Source: Pedosphaera sp. (lineage in GTDB: Bacteria; Verrucomicrobiota; Verrucomicrobiia; Limisphaerales; UBA9464). Taken from it: a stretch of 32,386 nucleotides of DNA. Positions within the stretch are counted from its first letter, which is position 1. Each line of letters begins with the position of its first letter. Positions 24,755 through 32,386 of this stretch are shown piece after piece. Both the position numbers and the translations under genes were made by a program. The notes below the pieces were generated by a model, which saw only the letters and a list, made by a program, of their open reading frames with translations, did not search any database and was not told the origin of the DNA. The stretch is taken from positions 1-32,386 of the forward strand of contig SIAZ01000003.1 in the NCBI GenBank assembly GCA_009695405.1, written 5' to 3'.

Positions 24755-25594
24755 TTGGAATCCTCTGTCCAGTTCACCCCGATCGGGCATCTTCGCTCTG
24801 GGAAAAATGTGCTGTTTGAAGCCCGCCATCAACCTCGTGAAAGCGATTTCGAACGGAACATTCTCGCACTTTATCCCGGTCTTGGGATCCACGAAGCTCT
24901 CCGTGATCTTGAGGGTATGGAACGACTCTGGTTGGTGTGGTGGTTCCATAAAGCAACATCGTGGCGTCCCTTAGTCCTACCCCCTCGCGGTACAGCGCGC
25001 CACCGAGGGGTCTTCGCCACATGCTCCCCTCATCGTCCTAATCCCATCGGGATTTCTCCTGTACGCTTGATCGGTATCGAAGGACTCCAACTCATTCTTG
25101 GTCCCTGCGATCTCGTCGAAGGAACTCCGGTCCTCGATATTAAGCCGTATGTTCCAGGTTATGATTCCTTTCCCCAAGCGACGGCCGGATGGATCGATGA
25201 GGTCGAAGCTTCCATGGCTGTTCCGCCCGCTTACTCGGTCGAATTGGGGCCCTTAGCGCTCGAACAATCTCGATGGCTGCGTGAGCGTTGGAAGGTAGAT
25301 TTTCTACCCCGTCTGACCGAACTGCTGTCGCGTGATCCTTCTCCCCATCGCACTCGGCGTATTCGGGCCCGTTCATCAACTCTTTTCGAGATTGGGTGCG
25401 GTACTTGGAAGGGGCTTTTTCAAGTCGAGATGAGCCGCGTCCTAGTGACCGGATTCGAACCGTCTTTCCCCGTCCGTTTTCTCACCGAAGCCTGGCGCAC
25501 AGGTATTCCAGATCACGACGCTCAACTTGATTTTCTGCGCCTGTGGCCTTGTCCAGTTCTCGAACCTCGGATTCCCACAGACCCAACTCCCTAA
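24755..25594 (+). CDS. trmO: tRNA (t6A37-N6)-methyltransferase, TrmO/TsaA family
   Basis: TrmO methylates N6 of threonylcarbamoyladenosine at tRNA position 37 using SAM. The N-terminal beta-barrel domain is clear: FTPIGHLRS, GMERLWLVWWFHKA, VLPPRG, GVFATCSPHRPNPIGISPVRL and EGTPVLDIKPYVPGYD. The C-terminal part (PRLTELLSRDPSPHRTR... TGFEPSFPVRFLTEA) is the second half of the longer bacterial form. One oddity: residue 90 is Cys in FATCSPHRPN, where the family nearly always has Arg (FATRSPHRPN). The frame is open from GTG 24689, but that codon lies in the terminator loop, so I take TTG 24755 as start. Same direction as the downstream MFS gene, 69 bases away. Confidence 0.85.
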   Translation: MESSVQFTPIGHLRSGKNVLFEARHQPRESDFERNILALYPGLGIHEALRDLEGMERLWLVWWFHKATSWRPLVLPPRGTARHRGVFATCSPHRPNPIGISPVRLIGIEGLQLILGPCDLVEGTPVLDIKPYVPGYDSFPQATAGWIDEVEASMAVPPAYSVELGPLALEQSRWLRERWKVDFLPRLTELLSRDPSPHRTRRIRARSSTLFEIGCGTWKGLFQVEMSRVLVTGFEPSFPVRFLTEAWRTGIPDHDAQLDFLRLWPCPVLEPRIPTDPTP

Positions 25595-25663
25595 GTCTCT
25601 CGGAAAACAACCGACTTGGTGGTTGCCCAAGCCTCTCTCTAAGCGTAATTCGTACGCATACGT

Positions 25664-27382
25664 ATGAAGCCCCTGCCTCCTGCTCTGCCTCCTCTGGACC
25701 GTACCGCTTGGTTGGTATTACTCGTTGCCTCTATTGGGTTCCTTTTCGATACCTACGAACTGCTGCTTTTACCCTTAATCGCCGCACCCGCAATTTCTGA
25801 AATTCTTCAACTGCCGACCAGTCATCCCGATGTCACGACTTGGGTGGGCCGTCTCCTTTGGATGGCTGCTCTTTGTGGTGGTGTCTTTGGCTTAATCGGA
25901 GGTTGGCTTACTGACCGTTTCGGTCGAAAAACCGTTCTTGCCGCCAGTATTGCTCTCTACTCTCTCTCGCCAGTCGCTGCCGCTCTGAGTACCTCTCTCG
26001 CAGGCTTTATCTTCTTTCGCTGCGCCACCTTTGTCGGAGTCTGTGTCGAATTCGTCGCCGCAATTACTTGGTTAGCAGAACTCTTTCCGGAAAAGGGGCG
26101 CAAAGAAAAAGTACTCGGCTGGACTCAAGCTTTCGCTTCGATCGGCGGACTCTTCGTTACTGTGGTCAATGGATGGATTCTTAATCACGCTGCCTCGTTA
26201 CCCGCTCTCCCGATCGGCGAACCTTTCAACGCTCATGCCGATTGGCGGTACACTCTTATCACCGGCCTCTTGCCTGCCTTACCAATCGCTCTGCTCTTGC
26301 CTTTTGTCCCCGAATCTCGGGCTTGGCAACAACGTCGCGCCGCAGGAACACTCAAGCGGGCTCATTTAAGTGAACTATTTTCGCCGGCTCTCCGAAGAAC
26401 AACTTGGATCACTGCAGCACTCTCCGCTTGCGCCTATGGGGTCGCTTTCGGCGCGCTCCAATTAACCCCAACTCGCATCGTTCCAGGTCTTTCCACTTTG
26501 GCAAGCGCTCAACAAAGTCTTCGTCCTCTTCAAGTAGAAGCTTCCGAACTTAATAAACAACTCGATGGAGTTCGACCCGACTTCGATAATGCTGCCACTG
26601 CTGTCCCCGGCCTTCGTGAACTCGCCGATCAACGAGCTAAGCTGCGTGTCGCGATGAGGGCGGCCGCGAAACCTCTGTCCAATACCAACACCACCACCGA
26701 AGTACGCGCTACTATCACCACAAAACTCTCAGCGCTTACCAATCAATTCACTCAACTAGACACCCAACTCACCGACCTCACTGCAGCCCGTCTTGAAGCT
26801 CGCTCCGCTGTGCTGGCTCGAGAAAAAATCCTCGGACAACTCGGAGCCAATCGCGCCAAACAGGAAGCCCCAGATACCCTGATCAAAACCCGTGGCAAAG
26901 ATATTCAGTTCTGGCAAGAACTGGGCGGATTAGCGGGCCGCATCGCCCTCGCTCTGCTACTCGCTGCGGCCATCACCCGCGGTAACCTCCTGCGCCTTTT
27001 TCAAGCCCCAGGTCTACTCGTTTTGCCTCTGACATATCTTTGGCTTTTCAATGCTCAACCCGAACTCTTTCAATGGGGCATCTTCCTCGCTGGTTTCCTT
27101 ACCGTCGCCCAATTTAGCTATATGGGCGAATATCTCCCTAAAGTGTTTCCTATCCACTTGCGGGCCACCGGCGGCAGCTTCGCTACCAATGTAGGCGGTC
27201 GTATGATTGGCACTTCTATGGCCTTCTTTACTACGAATCTCCTCGCGCCTGCTCTCGGTGGTACCGCCCCTGCCTTCATCGCTAAGGCCGCCGCTATTGT
27301 CGGTATCGCAATGTTCGCTCTGGGCTTCTTTCTCAGCTTCTTCCTCCCTGAACCCAGTTCTGAACCCAGCTCTCATCCGTAA
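25664..27382 (+). CDS. MFS transporter with a coiled-coil insertion in the second half
   Basis: A 572-residue major-facilitator protein of the inner membrane. The first six helices are ordinary: FLFDTYELLLLPLI in helix 1, GGWLTDRFGRKT (79-90) as the helix 2-3 signature, an acidic WLAELFPEKGRKEKV loop, and PESRAW after helix 6. Helix 7 (TTWITAALSACAYGVAFGAL) is followed not by a short loop but by about 135 residues (276-410) rich in Gln, Leu, Ala and Glu in heptad-like order, with a Thr/Asn break near 338-350, predicted to form paired helices. Helices 8-12 then follow (GRIALALLLAAAITRG onwards, with MGEYLPKVFPIHLRATGGS). The fold resembles sugar/aromatic-acid MFS carriers. Substrate is unknown. 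The DUF3500 gene starts 43 bases downstream. Confidence 0.85.
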   Translation: MKPLPPALPPLDRTAWLVLLVASIGFLFDTYELLLLPLIAAPAISEILQLPTSHPDVTTWVGRLLWMAALCGGVFGLIGGWLTDRFGRKTVLAASIALYSLSPVAAALSTSLAGFIFFRCATFVGVCVEFVAAITWLAELFPEKGRKEKVLGWTQAFASIGGLFVTVVNGWILNHAASLPALPIGEPFNAHADWRYTLITGLLPALPIALLLPFVPESRAWQQRRAAGTLKRAHLSELFSPALRRTTWITAALSACAYGVAFGALQLTPTRIVPGLSTLASAQQSLRPLQVEASELNKQLDGVRPDFDNAATAVPGLRELADQRAKLRVAMRAAAKPLSNTNTTTEVRATITTKLSALTNQFTQLDTQLTDLTAARLEARSAVLAREKILGQLGANRAKQEAPDTLIKTRGKDIQFWQELGGLAGRIALALLLAAAITRGNLLRLFQAPGLLVLPLTYLWLFNAQPELFQWGIFLAGFLTVAQFSYMGEYLPKVFPIHLRATGGSFATNVGGRMIGTSMAFFTTNLLAPALGGTAPAFIAKAAAIVGIAMFALGFFLSFFLPEPSSEPSSHP

Positions 27383-27425
27383 TAAACCGATTGATCACTT
27401 CCTCTCTTACCCTTTCCATTTCCTT

Positions 27426-28448
27426 ATGCGCTACCCATCTCTCCTCCCTGCACTCGCTGCCCTCTTTGCCGCACTCCGCCTCGCCGCTGGCCCTGTCGAT
27501 GAAATGACCGGTGCCGCTCGGACTTTCCTTGCCGCTCTTAACGATGATCAACGCTCGATTACTCGCTTCGATTTTAACGCCGACGAACGGGAAAATTGGC
27601 ATTTCATCCCCAAAGACCGCAAAGGTATCACCGTCGGTAGTCTCAAACCGGCTCAACAAAATCTAGCGTTCGCTCTACTCTCTACCGGTCTCAGTCCGCG
27701 CGGATTCAATAAGGCGGCGACCATTATGAGCTTGGAACAAATCCTCCAAGACAGTGAAGGCCCCTCTCGCCGTTTCCCTCGTGATCCGCACCTTTATTAT
27801 ATTAGTATCTTCGGCACTCCCGATGCCAAAGGAACTTGGGGATGGCGCTACGAAGGGCACCATATGTCCTTCAATTTTACGATTGTCGACGGTGCTTTTG
27901 CCGCAGGTACTCCAAGTATGTTGGGAACAAATCCGGCCGAAGTCCGCACTGGTCCCCTCACCGGCCTTCGCGTTCTTTCCGCCGAAGAAGATCTCGCTCG
28001 CAACCTTCTCGACTCTCTTACCCCAGACCAACGACACAAAGCGGTCATCCTCGAAACTGCCCCCGACGATGTCCTAACTGTCGCCGCACGTAAGGCGGAT
28101 GTCGGGCAACCCAAAGGACTCACCTATGCTCAAATGAACTCAGCCCAAAAGACTCTCTTAAACAGTGTCATCGCCGAATACGTGGGCCGGCTCCGAGGTG
28201 AACTCGCCGAATCCGACCTCGCTAAAATCAAAGCCGCTGGGCTCAACAAGATTTATTTTGCTTGGGCAGGTTCCCTAAAACGTGGTGAACGACACTACTA
28301 CCGCGTTCATGGCCCCACTTTTTTACTCGAATACGATAACACTCAGAACGAAGCAAATCACATCCACGCAGTGTGGCGTGACTTCACTAATGATTTCGGA
28401 CGCGATATTCTTGCTGAACATCTTAAACACGATCACAAATCTAAATAA
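27426..28448 (+). CDS. DUF3500 domain protein, exported
   Basis: ATG 27426 starts a signal peptide (MRYPSLLPALAALFAALRLAAGP), leaving a mature protein of about 318 residues. It carries DUF3500 family features: LNDDQRSITRFDFNADERENWHFIPKDRKGI, the LSTGLSPRGFNKAATIMSLEQIL helix, DPHLYYISIFGTPDAKGTWGWRYEGHHMSFNFTIVDG, and the C-terminal HYYRVHGPTFLLEYDNTQNEANHIHAVWRDFTNDFGRDIL. The conserved His-rich segments (EGHHMS, NEANHIH) look like a metal or substrate site, but the function of the family is not established as far as I know. An open frame extends further upstream inside the MFS gene and is not used. It lies between an MFS carrier and a PQQ-propeller protein, all in the same direction. Confidence 0.85.
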   Translation: MRYPSLLPALAALFAALRLAAGPVDEMTGAARTFLAALNDDQRSITRFDFNADERENWHFIPKDRKGITVGSLKPAQQNLAFALLSTGLSPRGFNKAATIMSLEQILQDSEGPSRRFPRDPHLYYISIFGTPDAKGTWGWRYEGHHMSFNFTIVDGAFAAGTPSMLGTNPAEVRTGPLTGLRVLSAEEDLARNLLDSLTPDQRHKAVILETAPDDVLTVAARKADVGQPKGLTYAQMNSAQKTLLNSVIAEYVGRLRGELAESDLAKIKAAGLNKIYFAWAGSLKRGERHYYRVHGPTFLLEYDNTQNEANHIHAVWRDFTNDFGRDILAEHLKHDHKSK

Positions 28449-28471
28449 AGGGTCCAATTACCCATCCTTCT

Positions 28472-29764
28472 ATGAAATTACTCCTAGCTATCCCCTGCCT
28501 TTGCTTCGCGCTTCAGGCCTCTGACTGGCCCTCATGGCGAGGTCCAAATGGAAATCAAATTTCACCGGAAACTCGCTTTCCTCTGTCCTGGAAATGGTCC
28601 AAAGAGGGCGGAAAAAATATACGCTGGCGCGTCGAACTCCCTGAACCGGGAAATGCCTCCCCCATTGTCCTTGGGAAAAAAATCTACATCACCCAATCCC
28701 TTCAAGAAGGTCACAATCGCGCCCTCTTAGCTTTCGATCGTTCGTCGGGTAAGGAACTCTGGCGCCATGTCGTCTCCCGTGAGGCAACTGATTCTCATCA
28801 CGAGACCAATCCCCACTGCTCTGCCTCCCCAGTGGCGGATGATCACGGCGTGGTGGCCAGCTTCGCTTCAGCAGGAATTGTGTCCATTTCACATGATGGC
28901 AAACAGCAGTGGCAGACCGATCTAGGCCCACAAAACCATTCTTGGGGTCAGGGCTCTTCACCTGTTTTTCACGGAAAAACGGTCCTAATTTATCACGGCC
29001 CAGGTGAGTTCTCTGCCCTACACGCTCTCGATCGAATGACCGGCAAGGTTCTCTGGAAGACTTCACTAAAAGAGGTTCATCCAAAAGAGCGTTTTGACGG
29101 TTTTGCAGGGAAAAATGGTGGAATGTTGGGTTCTTTTGCCACCCCTCTTCTGGTTACTTCGGGAGGCCGTACCGAAATCGTCCTCGCTGCATCTAATAAG
29201 CTACGCGCTTTTTCTCCCACGGATGGCAATGAATTGTGGTCGATGGATGGAATGAATCCTCTGGTTTATTCCTCTGCAAGCTTTGGCGATAATACCATCG
29301 TTGCCATGGGCGGTTTCTTTGGATCCTCCATTTTTGTGCGTCCCGGCGGATCAGGAGATCGTACCGCCGAACGATTAGTCTTCGAACAACGCTCCAAGAA
29401 AGGCCGCATCGGTTCTCCGATTATTTACAAAGGGCATGCTTATCTCACTTCCAATGACGGTTTTGGACAATGCATCGACCTTAAAACGGGGGCACTCATT
29501 TGGGAAGAACGTCTCCCTGCCACCGGTGCCAATGGTGAAACGTGGGCTTCAATGACACTCGCCGGAGACCGGCTCTATGTCGTGAATCGGTCCGGCGACA
29601 CCTTGGTCTTACGCGCCGCACCGAAATTTGAACTCCTCGCCAGCAATCCTGTCGGCGAAATCTCCAATGCCACCTTGGCGCTCTCTAATGGGCAGATTTT
29701 TCTGCGAACCCATTCCGGTCTCTATTGTATCGCAGAAGCAGCTTCAACGGCTTCATCCCACTAA
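28472..29764 (+). CDS. PQQ-binding-like beta-propeller protein, exported
   Basis: A 430-residue protein with a short signal peptide (MKLLLAIPCLCFALQAS) and the WPSWRGPNGNQIS opening typical of planctomycete and verrucomicrobial PQQ-like propeller proteins. Several propeller blades end in the x-D-x-x-[ST]-G-x-x-x-W pattern: LLAFDRSSGKELWRH, LHALDRMTGKVLWKT, LRAFSPTDGNELWSM and CIDLKTGALIWEE. No catalytic residues of quinoprotein dehydrogenases are evident, so it may be a scaffold or binding propeller like BamB rather than an enzyme. It follows the DUF3500 gene by 23 bases, suggesting co-transcription. Confidence 0.85.
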   Translation: MKLLLAIPCLCFALQASDWPSWRGPNGNQISPETRFPLSWKWSKEGGKNIRWRVELPEPGNASPIVLGKKIYITQSLQEGHNRALLAFDRSSGKELWRHVVSREATDSHHETNPHCSASPVADDHGVVASFASAGIVSISHDGKQQWQTDLGPQNHSWGQGSSPVFHGKTVLIYHGPGEFSALHALDRMTGKVLWKTSLKEVHPKERFDGFAGKNGGMLGSFATPLLVTSGGRTEIVLAASNKLRAFSPTDGNELWSMDGMNPLVYSSASFGDNTIVAMGGFFGSSIFVRPGGSGDRTAERLVFEQRSKKGRIGSPIIYKGHAYLTSNDGFGQCIDLKTGALIWEERLPATGANGETWASMTLAGDRLYVVNRSGDTLVLRAAPKFELLASNPVGEISNATLALSNGQIFLRTHSGLYCIAEAASTASSH

Positions 29765-29803
29765 GGGTCCGCTCAAAACAAACTAGATCATCCTTCTTCG
29801 ACG

Positions 29804-30604
29804 ATGCCTCTTTTTGTACATCCAGCTCTCACCTCTCTCATTCAAACGTTGAGTCTCCCTTCGGCGATCCTTCGTTTCGGCCCTGTTCAGCTTACCTCGA
29901 TTGGGCCTGCTTACCAGCTTCGACACCTCCTCGACGCAACCACTCCTATTGAGTCCCTGCGCATTGTCGAATCCGCGTCCCTGCGAGATCTAGTGAATCA
30001 CGCTGAAAATAAGGCTTTCCGCCCTAATAAAGCCGCGCCGAATTTGGTCCGAGGTTGGGTTTGTCAGGTGACCACTTCCAATGAATTGGGAAACGCCTTG
30101 GAAACACTTCTACCGGGCGGATTAGCCGATTGGTTTGCTGCAAGCCAGACCGGCTTCAAATCTCTCGATTTCCGAACTTTCGCGGGCCGTCAGTCGGGTA
30201 TGTATCGCACGGTCGATTCACTCAGCGATCCAGATGCCTGCGAGGTTACCCGCGCCTGTTGTCATTCCCGTTTCTGCTCTCGTCGCCGCCTCTGGACGGT
30301 CGGCAAGAGTGAAACAGATTCAGTGCTTGAAAAGTCCGACGTTCCTTGCCTTGAGCCTTGTGCTTTACTTCTAGAACTGGCGCGCCGTGCTCATCGCCTT
30401 AATCAACAGGAACGATCCACTGTTACCCTAAGCGAAGGCGATCTCGCTACCCTAGCCGCCGCCATCAATATCGCGGTAGCTCATACCGACCCCACCCTTC
30501 CTGAAGGAGACCTGAGCGATTCGGGGCATCCGCGTCGACTGATGTTGCTTCGAGAAAAACTTCTGCCTTGGCTTCCGGCAACCACTCTCAGTGTCGAAGG
30601 TTAA
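29804..30604 (+). CDS. DR2241-like cysteine-rich protein, probable 4Fe-4S cluster binding
   Basis: A 266-residue protein. The first half, with FGPVQLTSIGPAYQLRHLLDA...RPNKAAPNLVRGWV, resembles the stabilising domain of the Deinococcus DR2241 protein. The second half has clustered cysteines, C146, C152, C153 and C158 (DACEVTRACCHSRFC), followed by C182 and C186 (PCLEPC), fitting the iron-sulphur domain of that protein. In DR2241-type proteins these domains occur with a CbiX sirohydrochlorin chelatase domain; here no chelatase domain is present and no cobalamin gene is nearby. The family call is from memory of motif wording and is moderate. Start ATG 29804 (MPLFVHPAL); pyrF follows 49 bases behind its stop. 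Confidence 0.6.
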   Translation: MPLFVHPALTSLIQTLSLPSAILRFGPVQLTSIGPAYQLRHLLDATTPIESLRIVESASLRDLVNHAENKAFRPNKAAPNLVRGWVCQVTTSNELGNALETLLPGGLADWFAASQTGFKSLDFRTFAGRQSGMYRTVDSLSDPDACEVTRACCHSRFCSRRRLWTVGKSETDSVLEKSDVPCLEPCALLLELARRAHRLNQQERSTVTLSEGDLATLAAAINIAVAHTDPTLPEGDLSDSGHPRRLMLLREKLLPWLPATTLSVEG

Positions 30605-30653
30605 TGCCGCATTTGATTGGCCTCTAGCTCTCCGGGCCGTTTCAATTCACGCC

Positions 30654-31361
30654 GTGCGTAATCCGATCATTGTCGCCCTCGACCTCCCCTCCGCTCCGGC
30701 CGCTCTCGACCTCGCCCGCCGTGTCGCTCCTCACGTCGGAGCCTTTAAGGTCGGTAAAGAACTTTTCGTTGCCGAAGGTCCAGATTTGGTACGTCGCCTT
30801 CGTGACACCGGCGCCTCTGTTTTTCTTGACCTCAAATTTCACGACATCCCCAATACCGTCGCCAAAGCAGTGGCAGCTGCAGTTCGGTTAGACGTACAAA
30901 TGCTCACCGTCCATTGCTCGGGCGGATCCTCAATGCTGCGGGCTGCCGAGTGCGCCGCTCAAGAAACTGCTGCGACCCTCGGCCGGTCTGCTCCGTTAGT
31001 CCTCGGTGTGACGGTGCTCACCAGTATGGATACAGCCGCCTTGAGTGAACTCGGTGGTGAAACAAACATGACTCGTCAGGTGGAACGCCTCGCCTGTCTC
31101 GCGGCGGATGCTGGCTTACGTGGATTGGTCTGTTCTCCCTTGGAAATCCAAGCTCTCCGCAAACTTCTCTCACACTCTCTGCAGTTGATTACTCCCGGAA
31201 TCCGCACCGGATCTGAAAAATCGGACGATCAAAAACGCACGATGGGCCCCGCTGAAGCGATGGCAGCAGGTGCTACTTGGTTAGTGGTGGGGCGCCCAAT
31301 TTATGGAGCAGCCGATCCCATCGCTGCGGCGCGCTATCTTCTCGAACTGTTAGGAGCTTAA
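30654..31361 (+). CDS. pyrF: Orotidine 5'-phosphate decarboxylase
   Basis: Decarboxylates OMP to UMP, the last step of pyrimidine synthesis. The barrel starts PIIVALDLPSAPAALDL; the phosphate and catalytic residues appear in FKVGKELFVAEGP and the signature FLDLKFHDIPNTVAKAV, containing the Asp-Lys-x-x-Asp catalytic array. VTVLTSMD, LVCSPLEI, ITPGIRTGSEKSDDQKRTMGPAEAM and WLVVGRPIY follow, with the last binding the phosphate. I take GTG 30654 (VRNPIIVALD) as start, giving about 235 residues; a GTG at 30591 would overlap the preceding gene and add 21 residues with no family match. It converges with the pseudopilin fragment, 36 bases apart. Confidence 0.93.
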   Translation: MRNPIIVALDLPSAPAALDLARRVAPHVGAFKVGKELFVAEGPDLVRRLRDTGASVFLDLKFHDIPNTVAKAVAAAVRLDVQMLTVHCSGGSSMLRAAECAAQETAATLGRSAPLVLGVTVLTSMDTAALSELGGETNMTRQVERLACLAADAGLRGLVCSPLEIQALRKLLSHSLQLITPGIRTGSEKSDDQKRTMGPAEAMAAGATWLVVGRPIYGAADPIAAARYLLELLGA

Positions 31362-31397
31362 ACCTTCAATTCGGTATCGGCTTCGAGCTTTCCTCAA

Positions 31398-31987
31398 CTA
31401 ATCCGGCACCGTCAACGATGCCGCATGGAAACGAAGAAGATCCACATCATTGGCCCGCACACTTTGCCCCTGTATGTAGGGCGGCATCCGCCCAATCCTC
31501 CGCGTGTCTGGTGATCGAAACTTCCACACCTCAGCGTGCCCATCGGCAAAACTCAGTGTCGCCGATCCAAAATGGCGCACTGGTGGAAAATCAACCCACG
31601 ACCAGACACCCGGTTGAGTCACCACGAACCGTGCATTCTCAATGCTGTTTTCGTGTTCATCTAAAAAGACAAAAGCCAATGACGGCGCTGGTTTTTGTAT
31701 CTGAGTGAGTGTGTGCCAACAAGAACGACTCTGGGGATCGGGTTGGTCATTCATCGAAGCACTCATCGAAACACTTCTCACACGCGCTACTTTTTTGGCG
31801 TCGCGCACAGTGGATCGATCAGCCGGACACTTATAAATTCCTGTCGCACGGTTGTAGGGAAAAAGCAGGCCTCTCTCTATATTCACAGTACTCGTATCGG
31901 TGTAAGCATTTCCAGTAACCCAAGTCCGCGCTGTCGCATTGGCTCCTTCGCGACCGCCGGTCAACACGGTTTCGTTGGGCGGTGAGG
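31398..31987 (-). pseudogene. H-X9-DG type pseudopilin (DUF1559-like), 5' end cut off by an insertion sequence
   Basis: The C-terminal part of a prepilin-like protein found in large numbers in PVC bacteria. The defining motif is visible as HFGSATLSFADG (His, nine residues, then Asp-Gly), followed by HAEVWKF. Upstream are KCPADRS and SVSMSASMNDQP, usual in the family's extracellular domain. The N-terminal methylation motif and helix are missing: the frame runs open upstream past GTG 31967 (TSPPNETVLTGG) to about 31988, where an IS3-like end begins. The remainder, if it exists, lies beyond the elements and outside the window. Presumably non-functional. Confidence 0.75.
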
Positions 31988-32155
31988 TGGACCTCGAAAA
32001 CTGGACCAGCGGTTAAGTTATGGTTTTGCGGGTTTGATCAACGACAAAATGATCAGACCAATGAAAACCAAAACCAAACGGAAAAGACACAGTTCAGCGT
32101 TCAAAGCGAAGGTGGGGATGGAGGCGCTGCTGGGCATCAAGACCGTGCATTCACG
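31988..32155 (+). mobile_element. IS3-family left end with 5' part of transposase orfA, truncated
   Basis: From about 31988 the sequence TGGACCTCGAAAACTGGACC has the look of an IS3-group terminal inverted repeat. ATG 32061 opens orfA: MKTKTKRKRHSSAFKAKVGMEALLGIKTVH, the standard helix-turn-helix start of the IS3 OrfA. After about 30 residues the homology ends and the frame stops at 32187-32189, in sequence that belongs to another element. The element's left end disrupts the pseudopilin gene. Exact ends and target duplication cannot be set without the other side. Confidence 0.65.
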
Positions 32156-32170
32156 AGTTGACGGTAAGAA

Positions 32171-32386
32171 TCAGTTCCAGAGGAGGTGATCGTCCTTGTT
32201 TTTGACCAGGACGCAGAGTTGAAGGAGATGGGTAAGGTCGGGGCGGGTCCAGAACTGACCACTGCCCCGGAGACGGCGCTGAAACTGTTTGCCCAAGGAC
32301 TCCACCGCCCCGCTGCCCATCGGGGCCCCAGCCTTCTCCATTCTGCGGTAATGGAGGTGGTCCTCATGATCTTTGAAGTAGCTGAC
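32171..32386 (-). mobile_element. C-terminal part of an ISKra4-like transposase, running off the window
   Basis: Read from the window end on the minus strand, 71 residues are open to a TGA at 32171-32173. YFKDHEDHLHYRRMEKAGAPMGSGAVES followed by a QFQRRLRGSGQFW segment matches the C-terminal DDE region wording of ISKra4-type transposases (YF, then GxPxGSGxVES). The protein's start is outside the window. The element's end must lie between about 32150 and 32171 and is inserted into the IS3 orfA. Family assignment is from a short segment. Confidence 0.6.

Noticed and set aside
25445..25462. GGATTCGAACC, which resembles a tRNA T-arm on one strand
   Set aside because: It lies inside the trmO frame (TGFEPSF) and no acceptor, D or anticodon arms pair around it.

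Overview
The window looks like chromosomal DNA of a Gram-negative bacterium, most likely a member of the Verrucomicrobiota (PVC group). This is inferred from the gene mix: LPS genes (lipid A acyltransferase, heptosyltransferase II), a DUF1080 lipid-anchored or secreted protein, SASA-type sialate O-acetylesterase domains, a PQQ-propeller protein of the W-x-x-WRGP type, an H-X9-DG pseudopilin, PPi-dependent phosphofructokinase, and a frequent lack of Shine-Dalgarno sequences with many GTG/TTG starts. No rRNA, tRNA or CRISPR array was seen.

Layout. (1) 1-3350 is a decayed accessory stretch. It holds an A/T-rich block (about 130-1340) with the tail of an NDP-sugar epimerase/dehydratase overlapping an acetolactate-synthase-like ThDP gene. 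That gene has an in-frame TAA and no C-terminal domain. The block is joined in frame to the start of a secreted LamG-type protein. About 600 bp without a recognisable gene follow, then a secreted unknown protein with an in-frame TAG. (2) 3378-5125 is a two-gene membrane operon (DUF2157 plus GDYXXLXY protein). (3) 5225-9928, minus strand, carries an EboB-like TatD-family hydrolase, an N-terminally extended RsmH, threonine aldolase and PPi-phosphofructokinase. (4) 10073-12486, plus strand, is an LPS operon (LpxL-like acyltransferase, WaaF-like heptosyltransferase, small unknown). (5) 12668-15341 encodes a DUF1080 protein and a two-domain SASA esterase. (6) 15500-23257 is a deoxyhexose module: L-fuconate dehydratase facing away from L-rhamnose isomerase, a full sugar ABC importer (ATPase, two permeases, lipoprotein binding protein) and L-rhamnose mutarotase. 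The ATPase gene has one in-frame TAA directly after its Q-loop. (7) 23429-31361 carries archaeal-type phosphoglycerate mutase with a clear terminator, TrmO, an MFS transporter with a coiled-coil insertion, a DUF3500 protein, a PQQ propeller protein, a DR2241-like cysteine-rich protein and PyrF. (8) 31398-32386 is an H-X9-DG pseudopilin cut by an IS3-type element, itself cut by an ISKra4-like transposase that runs off the window.

The esterase, DUF1080 protein, fuconate dehydratase, rhamnose isomerase, importer and mutarotase together suggest uptake and breakdown of 6-deoxyhexoses (L-rhamnose and/or L-fucose) from acetylated polysaccharides. No rhamnulose kinase, aldolase, fucose dehydrogenase or regulator is present, so each pathway is incomplete here. 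The most notable signals are three genes each broken by a single in-frame stop with no frameshift, the chimeric A/T-rich block, and a tandem esterase whose second domain has lost its nucleophile. I do not see a convincing wholly new system.
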